In this document: positions 35,000-43,034 of the stretch, in pieces | Position numbering within the stretch: position 1 is the stretch's first letter | Layout: each line of letters opens with the position of its first letter | Assembly (NCBI GenBank): GCA_035326705.1 | Contig: DAOLES010000001.1 | Coordinates: 375,653 to 439,652, forward strand | Length of the DNA stretch: 64,000 nucleotides | Source: Oligoflexia bacterium | GTDB taxonomy: Bacteria; Bdellovibrionota_G; JALEGL01 | Direction of reading: 5' to 3' | Made by a program: the position numbers and the translations under genes | The notes under the pieces: generated by a model | Databases searched by the model: none | Seen by the model: only the letters and a program-made list of their open reading frames with translations | Told to the model about the DNA's origin: nothing

Positions 35000-35910
35000 A
35001 TAATAATCCATATCAACAACAAGTTGAATTGTTGCTTAAGGTCATTCCTTATGTTTTTAAGCACTCATTCTTTGCTTTAAAAGGTGGAACAGCAATTAAT
35101 CTATACTACAGAAACATGCCTAGATTTTCTGTTGATATTGATCTTTGTTTTTTACCCGTAGTAGATAGAAAAGAAACTTATACTAAGATCCATAAAGCTC
35201 TAGATACCATCAAGACTGATATAGAAAAATATCAAAAATTAAAAGTCACTCTCTCAACTCCAACACATCAAAACAAAGAAACTAAACTAACCGTCTATGA
35301 CCAAAACATATTCATCAAAATTGAACCCAATTATATTTTAAGGGGATCAGTATACAAAGTTAGCCAAAAAGAATTATGCATAGATGCTAAACAACAATTC
35401 AAACTTGAAAACACGATTCAATGTCTTGATATAGCTGACATATATGGCGGAAAGCTTTGTGCTGCCCTAGATAGACAACACCCAAGAGATCTTTTTGATA
35501 TTATGATCTTATTAAACAACGAAGGAATTACTGAAGAAATAAAAAACAGCTTTATTTATCACCTACTGTCATCGAATAGACCTATACATGAGCTTTTAGA
35601 GCCTAATGAAGTTGAAATTGAGCAAGCATATCTCCAAAACTTTCTTGGCATGTCTAATACCGAAGTATCTCTGAACGAATTGCTATCCATAAGAAAAAAG
35701 TTTTTTGCCTTAATTAAAAATATTCTAAAAGATCAAGACAAACAATTCTTATTAAGTTTTGTTCAAAATCAACCTAATTGGGAATTATATGCTTTTCCAA
35801 AAATCAAAGAGCACCCTTCAATCAAATGGAAGCTTCTTAACCAGAGCAAAATGAATGAACAAAAATCTAAAAACTATATTAAAAAAGTAAAACAGACTTT
35901 AAACATATAA
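34996..35910 (+). CDS. abiEii: AbiEii-type nucleotidyltransferase toxin
   Basis: 304 residues, TTG start overlapping the AbiEi stop (TTGA). The nucleotidyltransferase core FALKGGTAINLYYRNMPRFSVDIDLCF carries the GG...S and DxD residues of the AbiEii/MNT fold, and KLCAALDRQHPRDLFDIMILL is the conserved helical motif. AbiEii toxins act on tRNA (CTP-dependent addition in related MenT proteins) and cause growth arrest. It is followed by a 267-bp stretch with a hairpin and the sigma-54 promoter but no gene. Confidence 0.9.
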   Translation: MNNNPYQQQVELLLKVIPYVFKHSFFALKGGTAINLYYRNMPRFSVDIDLCFLPVVDRKETYTKIHKALDTIKTDIEKYQKLKVTLSTPTHQNKETKLTVYDQNIFIKIEPNYILRGSVYKVSQKELCIDAKQQFKLENTIQCLDIADIYGGKLCAALDRQHPRDLFDIMILLNNEGITEEIKNSFIYHLLSSNRPIHELLEPNEVEIEQAYLQNFLGMSNTEVSLNELLSIRKKFFALIKNILKDQDKQFLLSFVQNQPNWELYAFPKIKEHPSIKWKLLNQSKMNEQKSKNYIKKVKQTLNI

Positions 35911-36029
35911 AAATAACCATAATGAGACACTGTTGCCTAAGACAAAGTCACATCAATGCCTCAGCCGCGTCGCATTATATTTTGCTGTTATTTTTTCATC
36001 TTTGTAAAAACCGTTCGACTTCCAAACTC

Positions 36030-36048
36030 GACCGATTTTTTTTCGGTC
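36030..36048 (+). other. Hairpin upstream of the transfer operon promoter
   Basis: GACCGA at 36030-36035 and TCGGTC at 36043-36048 enclose a T7 loop, 119 bp after the AbiEii stop and 53 bp before the -24 element. Without a following T-run it is a poor terminator. It could be an enhancer-binding (UAS) dyad for the sigma-54 promoter. Confidence 0.45.
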
Positions 36049-36100
36049 AATGTTGACTCAAAATCCTACGCTTTTTTTATTTTTATCCTTTTTTAAAAGT

Positions 36101-36117
36101 TGGCACGCATCCTGCTT
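36101..36117 (+). promoter_or_regulatory. Sigma-54 (RpoN) promoter of the transfer operon
   Basis: TTGGCACGCATCCTGCTTT spans 36100-36118. It has the -24 GG (36102-36103) and -12 GC (36114-36115) exactly 10 bp apart, and TGGCACG is the full -24 consensus. Only one base of the TTGCT -12 box differs. Transcription would start near 36126, about 50 nt before the first ATG. This implies activation by an enhancer-binding protein rather than constitutive sigma-70 expression. Confidence 0.8.
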
Positions 36118-36177
36118 TGTAGATTTGCATGTCACTTAGACCATGGTGGTTTAAGTAAAATAAAAAAGGAGAAAAAT

Positions 36178-36240
36178 ATGATTAGTAACATCAACTGGCG
36201 GGTTTTTATAAATTTCAACCTAATCCCTGGTCGTGCTTAA
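36178..36240 (+). CDS. 20-residue leader peptide opening the transfer operon
   Basis: A complete ATG-to-TAA frame starting MISNINWRVF, with a strong Shine-Dalgarno (AAAAAAGGAG, 7 nt upstream). Its stop overlaps the GTG start of the next gene (36233), so the leader probably feeds ribosomes into that gene. It carries the first copy of the GGCGGGT motif, 19 nt after its start. Too short for an enzyme. Most likely a translational leader that gates the operon. Confidence 0.65.
   Translation: MISNINWRVFINFNLIPGRA
36197..36203 (+). repeat. GGCGGGT start-proximal motif, copy 1
   Basis: 19 nt after the leader ATG at 36178; codon phase TGG CGG GTT, a different frame from copies 2, 4 and 5. Followed by the AT-rich tail TTTTATAAATTT. 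Confidence 0.75.
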
Positions 36241-36526
36241 CACAGACATTGGCGGGTTAGAGATTATTGAAGATGAATTCAGTGAACATGAAAGAAGATT
36301 TGTTGCACAGCAAATGCACTATCTTCCGATGTCTGAGTTCTTGGTAGCACATCTTCATTTTTACAGAGGACATTCTTTACAAGAGATTGCTTCAACAAGC
36401 GGCATCTCAGTGAAAAAGATTGAGGCTCTGTATAAGCAAGCATTGGCTAGCTTAAGGCGTGTCTATCACAAAAGGTTTAACAGACCTAAGCCCTTGGGCT
36501 TGAAGGCGGGTTTATTAACAATTTAA
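36233..36526 (+). CDS. Sigma-70 region 4-like HTH regulator, GTG start
   Basis: 97 residues. GTG start at 36233, overlapping the leader stop by 8 nt, with no strong ribosome site of its own. A helix-turn-helix of sigma-70 region 4 type is seen in VAHLHFYRGHSLQEIASTSGISVKKIEALYKQALASLRR (about 40-78). It has no region 2, so it is a DNA-binding regulator rather than a full sigma factor. As the first protein gene of the transfer operon it may tune the operon or an accessory promoter. Confidence 0.7.
   Translation: MLNTDIGGLEIIEDEFSEHERRFVAQQMHYLPMSEFLVAHLHFYRGHSLQEIASTSGISVKKIEALYKQALASLRRVYHKRFNRPKPLGLKAGLLTI
36251..36257 (+). repeat. GGCGGGT start-proximal motif, copy 2
   Basis: 18 nt after the GTG at 36233; codon phase GGC GGG T. 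It lies 54 nt downstream of copy 1. Confidence 0.75.
36505..36511 (+). repeat. GGCGGGT motif, copy 3 (not at a start)
   Basis: Near the end of the HTH gene (stop at 36524-36526), not behind a start codon; followed by the AT-rich tail TTATTAACAATTTAAAC. It lies 71 nt before the next ATG at 36582. This is the exception to the start-proximal rule. Confidence 0.55.
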
Positions 36527-36581
36527 ACTTTGTAAGAAAAACAAAGCAATTTTTAAAATTTAACAAAAAGGAAAATAACAA

Positions 36582-36923
36582 ATGAATAATTATAACAACA
36601 ATAAAAATCAGCGAGACAAGTCTCGTGTGTTTCAACTAGAGTGGCGTGATCAGGATAGAAAATATCCAGCAGGTGTAGGCTTTCATGAAGAAGGCTATGA
36701 TGAATACAGACTAAAAATTGATGTGTTCTCCCCTTCTCGCAGATACTACGTCAGAGCTGTGGAGTTTCATAGTGCTGATACCAAGTATCGCTTGGAGACC
36801 ATTGATGACAATGAAACCAAATCACGTAAAACTTTGGGTGAAGGTTATGAGACTACTACTGGTAGCATCAAGATAGAAATCCCACCGTACAAACATGACC
36901 TAGTCCTAAGAAAGGTAAAGTGA
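36582..36923 (+). CDS. Small element protein, function unknown
   Basis: 113 residues, ATG preceded by AAAAGGAAAATAACAA. Asn/Asp-rich N-terminus, then an all-beta-looking fold (FQLEWRDQDRKYPAGVGF, YRLKIDVFSPSRRYYVRAVEF). No family recognised. Its stop overlaps the VirB2-like GTG start (GTGA), so it is translationally coupled to the pilus gene. It could be a nucleic-acid-binding accessory protein; not shown. Confidence 0.6.
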   Translation: MNNYNNNKNQRDKSRVFQLEWRDQDRKYPAGVGFHEEGYDEYRLKIDVFSPSRRYYVRAVEFHSADTKYRLETIDDNETKSRKTLGEGYETTTGSIKIEIPPYKHDLVLRKVK

Positions 36924-37204
36924 GTCGTGTAGTACTTGGCGGGTTTATATTAATTTTTTCTATGGCTATCCCAGAGATAGCCTGGGCCTTTGGTGGATTT
37001 GAAAGCAGAATGAACAATCTCACCAATCAGCTCATTAGCGTGGTTTTACCCCTAATGAGTGTATTGGGATTGATTTATGCTGTGCTCTTATCTGTCACAG
37101 GGAGTGGTGAAGCAAAAGGTAAAATCTATGCTGTTTTAGCATGCAGTGCCATTGGTTTCATGGCTCCACAAATCATAGCATTCATTCAGAGTGCTGCGGG
37201 GTAA
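36920..37204 (+). CDS. VirB2/TrbC-like conjugal pilin
   Basis: 94 residues, GTG start overlapping the previous stop. A signal peptide (MSRVVLGGFILIFSMAIPEIAWAF) precedes two hydrophobic helices joined by a Gly/Lys loop (LSVTGSGEAKGKIYAVL), the VirB2/TrbC prepilin layout. It would polymerise into the transfer pilus in the envelope. First secretion gene of the T4SS set. Confidence 0.8.
   Translation: MSRVVLGGFILIFSMAIPEIAWAFGGFESRMNNLTNQLISVVLPLMSVLGLIYAVLLSVTGSGEAKGKIYAVLACSAIGFMAPQIIAFIQSAAG
36938..36944 (+). repeat. GGCGGGT start-proximal motif, copy 4
   Basis: 18 nt after the pilin GTG at 36920; phase GGC GGG T; preceded by CTT and followed by TTATATTAATT. Same phase as copies 2 and 5. 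Confidence 0.75.
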
Positions 37205-37209
37205 TTGTG

Positions 37210-37530
37210 ATGTCGTATCTTGAACAAAGCGAGATTCATCGGCATCTTGATAGCCAATTTAAGATCTTGGGCTTTAATGCCCAAGATCTCCTCTTGGTTC
37301 TATTGATTGCCTCAATCAACAATCTTATTTTTGGGCAAACACCTTTAAATCTCATCATGGTGTTTATTGTGCCTGCTGTTTTAGCCTTGTTGCTGATTCT
37401 TGGCAAGCGCAATAAACCTGATGACTTTTTAAAGCATTATCTGCGCTATCAAAGCCAATCAGGGTTTTTTAGTGCTGCTCAACAATCTAAACACATTCAC
37501 CAAAGGAACAAACATGTTATTACAAAATAA
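37210..37530 (+). CDS. VirB3/TraL-like T4SS membrane protein
   Basis: 106 residues from the ATG at 37210, five bases after the pilin stop. A longer frame from 37141 would overlap the pilin gene and is rejected. The short cytoplasmic N-terminus is followed by two hydrophobic stretches (LLLVLLIASINNLIFG, LIMVFIVPAVLALLLILG), matching VirB3. VirB3 is an inner-membrane component that helps pilus assembly with VirB4; here it overlaps the virB4 start. Confidence 0.7.
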   Translation: MSYLEQSEIHRHLDSQFKILGFNAQDLLLVLLIASINNLIFGQTPLNLIMVFIVPAVLALLLILGKRNKPDDFLKHYLRYQSQSGFFSAAQQSKHIHQRNKHVITK

Positions 37531-39988
37531 AACAAACATGGAGGCTGCTGATAAGCGGCAGCTTCCAGCGTATCAAAGCTTAAGCGATCAACTGCCCTTT
37601 TGGCGTCCATTTAGAAACTGTATGGTCTATGAAGACGGCTCATTAGGGAAGGCTTTTCAACTCCAGGGTATCGATATTAATTTATCTACTCCAGAGAGTA
37701 TCAACAATACACTGTTACACATAAAAAACATGATTAATAGTGCACATGAAGGGTTGAGTCTGCAGTTTTTCTACAGGCTAACCTCCAATGTTGATCCAAT
37801 CATCAATAAGCATAAAGCTCTATCAAGTGAAAGTAATAGTAGCTATAAAAGTATCGCTCAGCATCGCTTTAACTTTTTAAATAAAAAGAACACAGACAAA
37901 CTGTTCTTTCAACCAGAGCTTTATGTTTTTGTTCGGTCACAAGCGCATAAACTTTCAAAAGGCAATGTCTTACAAAGCACTAAGAAGTTTATACAACTCT
38001 CTCAAGCGGACTTTGATCAACACTATTATGCTTTTGAACGGCACGTCAAGCAGATAGAGTCTTCACTGCAGCATTGTAATTTTAAGCCGATCAAACTTAA
38101 AATCAATGAATGGTTTGACCTGCTTTATGAGCATTTAAATTTAGACAGGTTAGATAAAGTACAAAGAGCTCAATACAATGCAGCGGGTGACTTTGTCTCT
38201 CAGTTAACCCTTACCGATCTGCATGTCAGCAAAGAAAATATCGAACTAGGTAGACTCAAGTTTAGAACCATTAGTCTACACACTTTACCTGAAGGTGTGA
38301 GTACTGCTTCGATGGTGCAGAGTATTTTAAAACTGCCCTTTCACTGCTGGATCTCTCATACCATTGAAATACCCACACAGAAAAAAGAAATGGAAAAGAT
38401 GGCAGTGCATAGGCGTTTAGCCCATTCTATGGCCAACGGTTCTAATGGTGTTAGAGACTTAGAGTCTGAAAACAAACTCAATCAGATTGAGTCTTTATCC
38501 AAAGATTTATTAGAAGGTACAGAAAAGTTAGTGAATTGTTCTATGAACGTGATTGTCTGGGGATACACCGATCAAGATCTTGATTTAAAATGTGATGAAG
38601 TTTTAAAAGCATTTACCCATATGAATCAAGCGCAAGGGGTGATTGAAACCTATGCTGGACTTGATGCGTTTATGGTTAACATACCTGGTGTCTGCAATAC
38701 TTTTAGAAGCAAGAAAGTAAAAAGCAGCAATGCTGCACATATGTTCCCTGTGTTTAGCGCATGGCAAGGCAATAACGAACCCGTATGTTTATTAAGCAAT
38801 CAAGACAACATACCCTTTAGTCTTAATCCATTTGACTCAAGCTTACCCAACTGGAATGGCTTGGTTTTTGGCGGTTCAGGATCTGGTAAAAGCTTTACTA
38901 TCTCACAACTAATGCTTCAGTTCTATGGACAAAAGCCAACGCCAAAGATCATTTGGATAGATAATGGTGCCTCTTCACAAAAACTGATTGAAGTCTTGGG
39001 TGGTGAGTTTATCAACCTAACCACTGATTCAGATATTTGTCTGAATATGTTTGATCTACCCAAAGGTCAAACAGTTCCCAGTGCCAACAAGATCAAGCTG
39101 ATCCTAGCTGTTTTGGAAAATATCTTAGTCGATAAACATCAACATATCTTACCCAAAAGAGATAAAGCACAGTTAGAAGAACTGATTTTTAAAACTTATG
39201 ATGACATTGGTGTTGATCAAACACCAACACTATCAGATTTTAAAGAACAGTTAACTAACAGTGAAAACCCAAACATGCATGCCTATGCCCAGATTTTATA
39301 CACTTGGACCGGGGATACTATGTACGGGAAAATGCTGGATGGTCAAAGCAATGTCAACATTGATAAAGACTTAGTCACCATTGAGATTAAGGGCTTGGAT
39401 GCTTATGAAGATCTGCAAAATGTATTCTTACTGCTGTTTACTGACTTCATTCAATCTGAAGCATCACGTGAGCTGGATAGGCCGTACTTATTGATTATAG
39501 ATGAAGCTTGGAAATTGTTTGAAACACCCAGTGGTTTGGCTTTTACTTTAGAAGCATACAGGACCTTTAGAAAGTTCAACGCCGGCATTTGGGCCATCAG
39601 TCAAAACTACAAAGACTTTCTAAGCAATACCGCCATGGCCAATTCTATTTTCCCTAACACAACATCTACCTTTATCCTAAAACAAAGAGGCATTGACTGG
39701 GAAGACTTTAAAGATAAGCTGCAGCTCAGTAGTACTGAGGTAGATGCTGTAAAGTTTTTGACCATGCAAAAAGGGAAATTCAGTGAACTGTTTTATATGC
39801 AAGATACTGGAAGATCTGTATTGCGATTGTCTTCTGACCAACTGGCCTATTGGATCTGCACCACTGATCCCAAAGATAAACAAATCATTCATACTGTTCA
39901 ACAACAGTTTCCAGAGAAAACATTGCTCGAAGTTTTAGAGCATATTGTTTCTGAAGACTTTAATAATAACCAAAAGGAGAAAAAGTGA
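37514..39988 (+). CDS. virB4: VirB4-family conjugation ATPase
   Basis: 824 residues from the ATG at 37514, with AAAGGAACAAAC upstream. The frame is open further upstream but lacks a better start. Walker A is LVFGGSGSGKSFT (about 452-464), Walker B PYLLIIDEAW (about 653-662), with the C-terminal ATPase lobe in between. The N-terminal half is the less conserved VirB4 domain that contacts VirB3/VirB8. It powers pilus biogenesis and substrate transfer at the inner membrane. The stop overlaps the next GTG start. Confidence 0.92.
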   Translation: MLLQNKTNMEAADKRQLPAYQSLSDQLPFWRPFRNCMVYEDGSLGKAFQLQGIDINLSTPESINNTLLHIKNMINSAHEGLSLQFFYRLTSNVDPIINKHKALSSESNSSYKSIAQHRFNFLNKKNTDKLFFQPELYVFVRSQAHKLSKGNVLQSTKKFIQLSQADFDQHYYAFERHVKQIESSLQHCNFKPIKLKINEWFDLLYEHLNLDRLDKVQRAQYNAAGDFVSQLTLTDLHVSKENIELGRLKFRTISLHTLPEGVSTASMVQSILKLPFHCWISHTIEIPTQKKEMEKMAVHRRLAHSMANGSNGVRDLESENKLNQIESLSKDLLEGTEKLVNCSMNVIVWGYTDQDLDLKCDEVLKAFTHMNQAQGVIETYAGLDAFMVNIPGVCNTFRSKKVKSSNAAHMFPVFSAWQGNNEPVCLLSNQDNIPFSLNPFDSSLPNWNGLVFGGSGSGKSFTISQLMLQFYGQKPTPKIIWIDNGASSQKLIEVLGGEFINLTTDSDICLNMFDLPKGQTVPSANKIKLILAVLENILVDKHQHILPKRDKAQLEELIFKTYDDIGVDQTPTLSDFKEQLTNSENPNMHAYAQILYTWTGDTMYGKMLDGQSNVNIDKDLVTIEIKGLDAYEDLQNVFLLLFTDFIQSEASRELDRPYLLIIDEAWKLFETPSGLAFTLEAYRTFRKFNAGIWAISQNYKDFLSNTAMANSIFPNTTSTFILKQRGIDWEDFKDKLQLSSTEVDAVKFLTMQKGKFSELFYMQDTGRSVLRLSSDQLAYWICTTDPKDKQIIHTVQQQFPEKTLLEVLEHIVSEDFNNNQKEKK

Positions 39989-40671
39989 GATCACTTAAAC
40001 TTGGCGGGTTTATTTTAATCATATGCATAAGCACCAATGCTTATGCCATATTTGGTAGTGCTGCGGCTATTCCACATCTTATAAAGATCGTAGTTGAAAG
40101 TAAAAAACGTTACAATCAACTACGCAGTGTCTTGCGTGAAGGCAGAGCACAAAGACATATTCTTGAGCAGGTCAACAGTGGTTTGGATAGACTTAATCAT
40201 ATTCAAAGCGCTTTACCTATTGAAGATGAAGCAGTTTTAAAAGAACTGCAAAGTATGGGCATTGCTCTAAGCACGATCAAAGAACTGTATGGAGATATCC
40301 CAGACAGTGCTGAGTCTGCAATTCAAGAACTGCATGATAAAAGCATTGCTGAGAGCTTAAAGATGAACGTGAACATCTCTAAGTACGCCAAAGAGCAAGA
40401 AGACAATGCCATCAAGATTACAGAATCTGCCAATGCTTTGAGCCCTAAAGGTGCTTTGCGTGCTAATGCTCAAACCAATGCCCAAATTCTGCATACCTTA
40501 AATCAATTGCTTAAAGTCAATGGTCAGATGCTTAAACTGCAAAGTGAGAAGCTGGCTTTGGATAACAAGTACAGCAAAGACTCAGTCAATCACTTTAACA
40601 CTGTAGGCGACGATCTTAAAAAGTCTAAATCCATGTTCAGTGATGGCTTTAAACTGCCGGAGTTTGAGTAA
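39985..40671 (+). CDS. VirB5/TrbJ-like minor pilus protein
   Basis: 228 residues, GTG start overlapping the virB4 stop. The signal peptide ends near STNAYA. The mature part is long-helical, with an Ala/Gln/Leu-rich repeat region (ANAQTNAQILHTLNQLLKVNGQMLKLQ) typical of TrbJ/VirB5 proteins, which sit at the pilus tip in the periplasm. Identification rests on fold and position between VirB4 and VirB6. Confidence 0.65.
   Translation: MRSLKLGGFILIICISTNAYAIFGSAAAIPHLIKIVVESKKRYNQLRSVLREGRAQRHILEQVNSGLDRLNHIQSALPIEDEAVLKELQSMGIALSTIKELYGDIPDSAESAIQELHDKSIAESLKMNVNISKYAKEQEDNAIKITESANALSPKGALRANAQTNAQILHTLNQLLKVNGQMLKLQSEKLALDNKYSKDSVNHFNTVGDDLKKSKSMFSDGFKLPEFE
40003..40009 (+). repeat. GGCGGGT start-proximal motif, copy 5
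   Basis: 18 nt after the GTG at 39985; phase GGC GGG T; preceded by CTT and followed by TTATTTTAATC. Its 13-nt core with copy 4 (CTTGGCGGGTTTA) is identical. Confidence 0.75.
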
Positions 40672-41540
40672 TGTTTGGCTTTTTACCAGAGGTCTGTGGT
40701 GAAATTAGAGGTCATTTGGTGTCCGCTTATTGGATGATGCTGGTTCCTTTTGTGCTGTTTTTGATCATTCTAGAATTCTTAAATGTGGATGAGCATACCC
40801 CCAATCCAATGAATATCCTTAAAAGAACCGTGATATCAATTATCATACTGCTGTCTTTTGAACAGATCATGGGGATCATTGCTATGGTGGGTGATGGCTT
40901 AACTGAGCACATCAATGGCATTGGACAATTGACTGATCTATTGGATGAGATTCAAAAGAACTATGAAGAAACGTCCCCTAAGTGGTTACAGTTTAGAGAA
41001 GCTCTAATCTTTGTGATTAACTTGGTGTCTTATCTCATAGCCTATATTGGCATCTTCATTACCAACATTCTCATCCAATTTGTCTGGAGCATATTGTATG
41101 TGGTGTCACCTTTGATGATTCTGATGTATGTGTCACGCTACACATCGTTCATAACAGCAAGTCTGTTTAAAGGTTTGATTCAGGTAACCATTTGGAAAGT
41201 GCTATGGAGCATTCTAGGAGTCATGCTGTTAAAGTTTGCTGTCAGTCCAGAAGTACAAAGTTGGGATAACTTTTTTACCACAGCTTTAGTTAACTTATGT
41301 ATTGGCTTCAGCATGATTTTTGTACCCATTGCTACCAACTCACTGATCAGCAGTGGATTGCAATCAGTAGCAACTGGCGTATCAGCCATGCCCGTCATCA
41401 GTGCCGGACATAAGTTTAAACAAAGCTTTATGTCTTCCAATAAAGATAACACAAAGTTTGATGAGCCAAAAGCTCAGCAAAAACACTACGGTCAGCATAG
41501 GGCTAATCGTAGTTTTAACAATAAACAACAGGAGAAGTAA
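40671..41540 (+). CDS. VirB6/TrbL-like polytopic T4SS membrane protein
   Basis: 289 residues, ATG overlapping the previous stop (TAATG). About six hydrophobic helices between residues 18 and 235 (for example LILEFLNV, RTVISIIILLSFEQIMGII, LVSYLIAYIGIFITN). A charged Gln/Lys-rich tail follows. The size and many helices match VirB6/TrbL, the inner-membrane channel part. No sequence signature is decisive, so the call rests on topology and gene order. Confidence 0.65.
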   Translation: MFGFLPEVCGEIRGHLVSAYWMMLVPFVLFLIILEFLNVDEHTPNPMNILKRTVISIIILLSFEQIMGIIAMVGDGLTEHINGIGQLTDLLDEIQKNYEETSPKWLQFREALIFVINLVSYLIAYIGIFITNILIQFVWSILYVVSPLMILMYVSRYTSFITASLFKGLIQVTIWKVLWSILGVMLLKFAVSPEVQSWDNFFTTALVNLCIGFSMIFVPIATNSLISSGLQSVATGVSAMPVISAGHKFKQSFMSSNKDNTKFDEPKAQQKHYGQHRANRSFNNKQQEK

Positions 41541-41556
41541 CACTAAGGAAACCACC

Positions 41557-42327
41557 ATGAACAATACAAAACAAACGGCGGGTATCAATAATCTTAACCA
41601 AGGAGTCACAAAAGAAACATCTTCTTTTGACTCCGATCAAGTCACGACAAAGTCTGATATCAGACTTCGCGATGACCTTATAAACCATCATGATGAAGAA
41701 CACTTCATCAAAGATGAAACAAAAATTGAAAATCTGGATTATAAAGAAGACAAATCCTCTTCTTACATTGATCCAGCCGTCAAGCAATGGACAAGCACAG
41801 TAAAAAGCTTAGAGCTGTTTAAGTTTTTAAGCATAGGACTGATTGTTATTACAATTGCATTGTCTGGACTTCTTTACATGCAGATCAACAAACCTTTTTT
41901 GGCGTATGATCGCGCAGATAAAAAAGTCAAAGAACTCTCAAGTATGAAGCTGACCAATGAAGACGTCAAAGACTTTATTGAGAAGTTTGTTGAACAGCGC
42001 TACACTTGGAAAGAGTTTGATCCAAAAAAGATCACCTATGCGCTTAAGCCCTATGCCACCAAGACTTTTTTAAAAGGTCTTTCAGATCTTTTAGGAAACA
42101 AAAAGGCCAAGAACAAACCGGGCGAATCCATTGAGCAGTATGTCACAAGAATCAAACCGATTTTAACCAATACTGATTCTTTTGCCATCTTTGATCGGAT
42201 CTTACGTATCAATGATATCCCCATCATTGTCCCAGTTCAAATTAAGCTTGGGATTATTAAAGGCCGTAAAACGTCTTTTAATCCCATGGGTTTGTATGTT
42301 AATTCATTAATCGAGTTTGAGAATTGA
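41557..42327 (+). CDS. VirB8-like T4SS protein with TKETSSFDS tail
   Basis: 256 residues from the ATG at 41557. A longer frame from 41401 overlaps VirB6 and is rejected. The cytoplasmic tail (1 to about 80) contains TKETSSFDS (18-26). One membrane helix follows at about 92-108 (FLSIGLIVITIALSGLLY). The VirB8 periplasmic domain then has FVEQRYTW and TKTFLKGLSDLLG. VirB8 nucleates the inner-membrane complex with VirB10 and VirB9. The tail motif is shared with the 33324 protein. The weakly bounded start is supported by AAGGA upstream. Confidence 0.75.
   Translation: MNNTKQTAGINNLNQGVTKETSSFDSDQVTTKSDIRLRDDLINHHDEEHFIKDETKIENLDYKEDKSSSYIDPAVKQWTSTVKSLELFKFLSIGLIVITIALSGLLYMQINKPFLAYDRADKKVKELSSMKLTNEDVKDFIEKFVEQRYTWKEFDPKKITYALKPYATKTFLKGLSDLLGNKKAKNKPGESIEQYVTRIKPILTNTDSFAIFDRILRINDIPIIVPVQIKLGIIKGRKTSFNPMGLYVNSLIEFEN
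41577..41583 (+). repeat. GGCGGGT start-proximal motif, copy 6
   Basis: 20 nt after the ATG at 41557; phase G GCG GGT; followed by ATCAATAATC. Third codon phase, and the only ATG gene here besides the leader. Confidence 0.75.
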
Positions 42328-43034
42328 TTCGCTATCTATTGGCGGGTCTATTTTTAATTAACATAACAAACAGTCAAGCAGATGTCATACGACATCTGCA
42401 GGCTTCTCAGCATACGCTAAAACCTATTTATCTTAAAGTAGGCAAAGCGACCATCTTGCGCTTTACTCAAGCGCCATCTCATATTGTTCTGGGCAATCCA
42501 GCACATTTTGAGACGCAGTTTCTGGGTAATGACTTGATCATTCGCCCCAAGAATGAAGGCAAGAGCAATCTCTTTGTGTACAATGATACGGGTACCTTAA
42601 GCTTTATTTTAAGGGTTGAACGTGACGGGCTAAACTTTGATGACTTGGTTTATATCAATGCATCCAAGTCTAAAAAAACACGTAAAGCACACACCAAAAA
42701 GTTTAATCGGCATCTGTATTTAGGCAAACGTTTGATCTTTAAAATTGATTCTATCGCCTTTGATCCCAACTCAAAGGTCCACAGAATCAACTTTAAAGTC
42801 AAAAACCTAAAAAGCAAAAAGCTTAAGTCTAAGCATATTAAAGCTAGGTTTAGACTCTTTAACCGTGTCTTTAAAGTTAAGCATAAACTAGATATCAACA
42901 AAGAACGCTTGAGCAAACATCAGGTAGTTTCTGGTCGATTAAGGCTAAAGCTTAAAGACAGGAAAAGCTTTACGCTTGTCATTCAATACAAACATTTAAA
43001 CACATCCATCATCATTCCAGGGAGGTTTTTATGA
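42324..43034 (+). CDS. VirB9/TraK-like T4SS outer-core protein
   Basis: 236 residues, TTG start overlapping the VirB8 stop. A signal peptide (to ITNSQADV) precedes an N-terminal secretin-like/VirB9-NTD region with HIVLGNPAHFETQFLGNDLIIRPKNEGKSNLFVY. A basic C-terminal beta part rich in KLKSKHIK-type repeats follows. It would form the outer-membrane core ring with VirB10. Assigned by position and the N-terminal pattern. Confidence 0.65.
   Translation: MIRYLLAGLFLINITNSQADVIRHLQASQHTLKPIYLKVGKATILRFTQAPSHIVLGNPAHFETQFLGNDLIIRPKNEGKSNLFVYNDTGTLSFILRVERDGLNFDDLVYINASKSKKTRKAHTKKFNRHLYLGKRLIFKIDSIAFDPNSKVHRINFKVKNLKSKKLKSKHIKARFRLFNRVFKVKHKLDINKERLSKHQVVSGRLRLKLKDRKSFTLVIQYKHLNTSIIIPGRFL
42341..42347 (+). 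repeat. GGCGGGT start-proximal motif, copy 7
   Basis: 17 nt after the TTG at 42324; phase G GCG GGT; preceded by ATT and followed by CTATTTTTAATTA. Confidence 0.75.

Noticed and set aside
41401..41556. Longer VirB8 start at 41401
   Set aside because: It would run through the VirB6 coding region; the ATG at 41557 has AAGGA upstream and gives the normal VirB8 topology.
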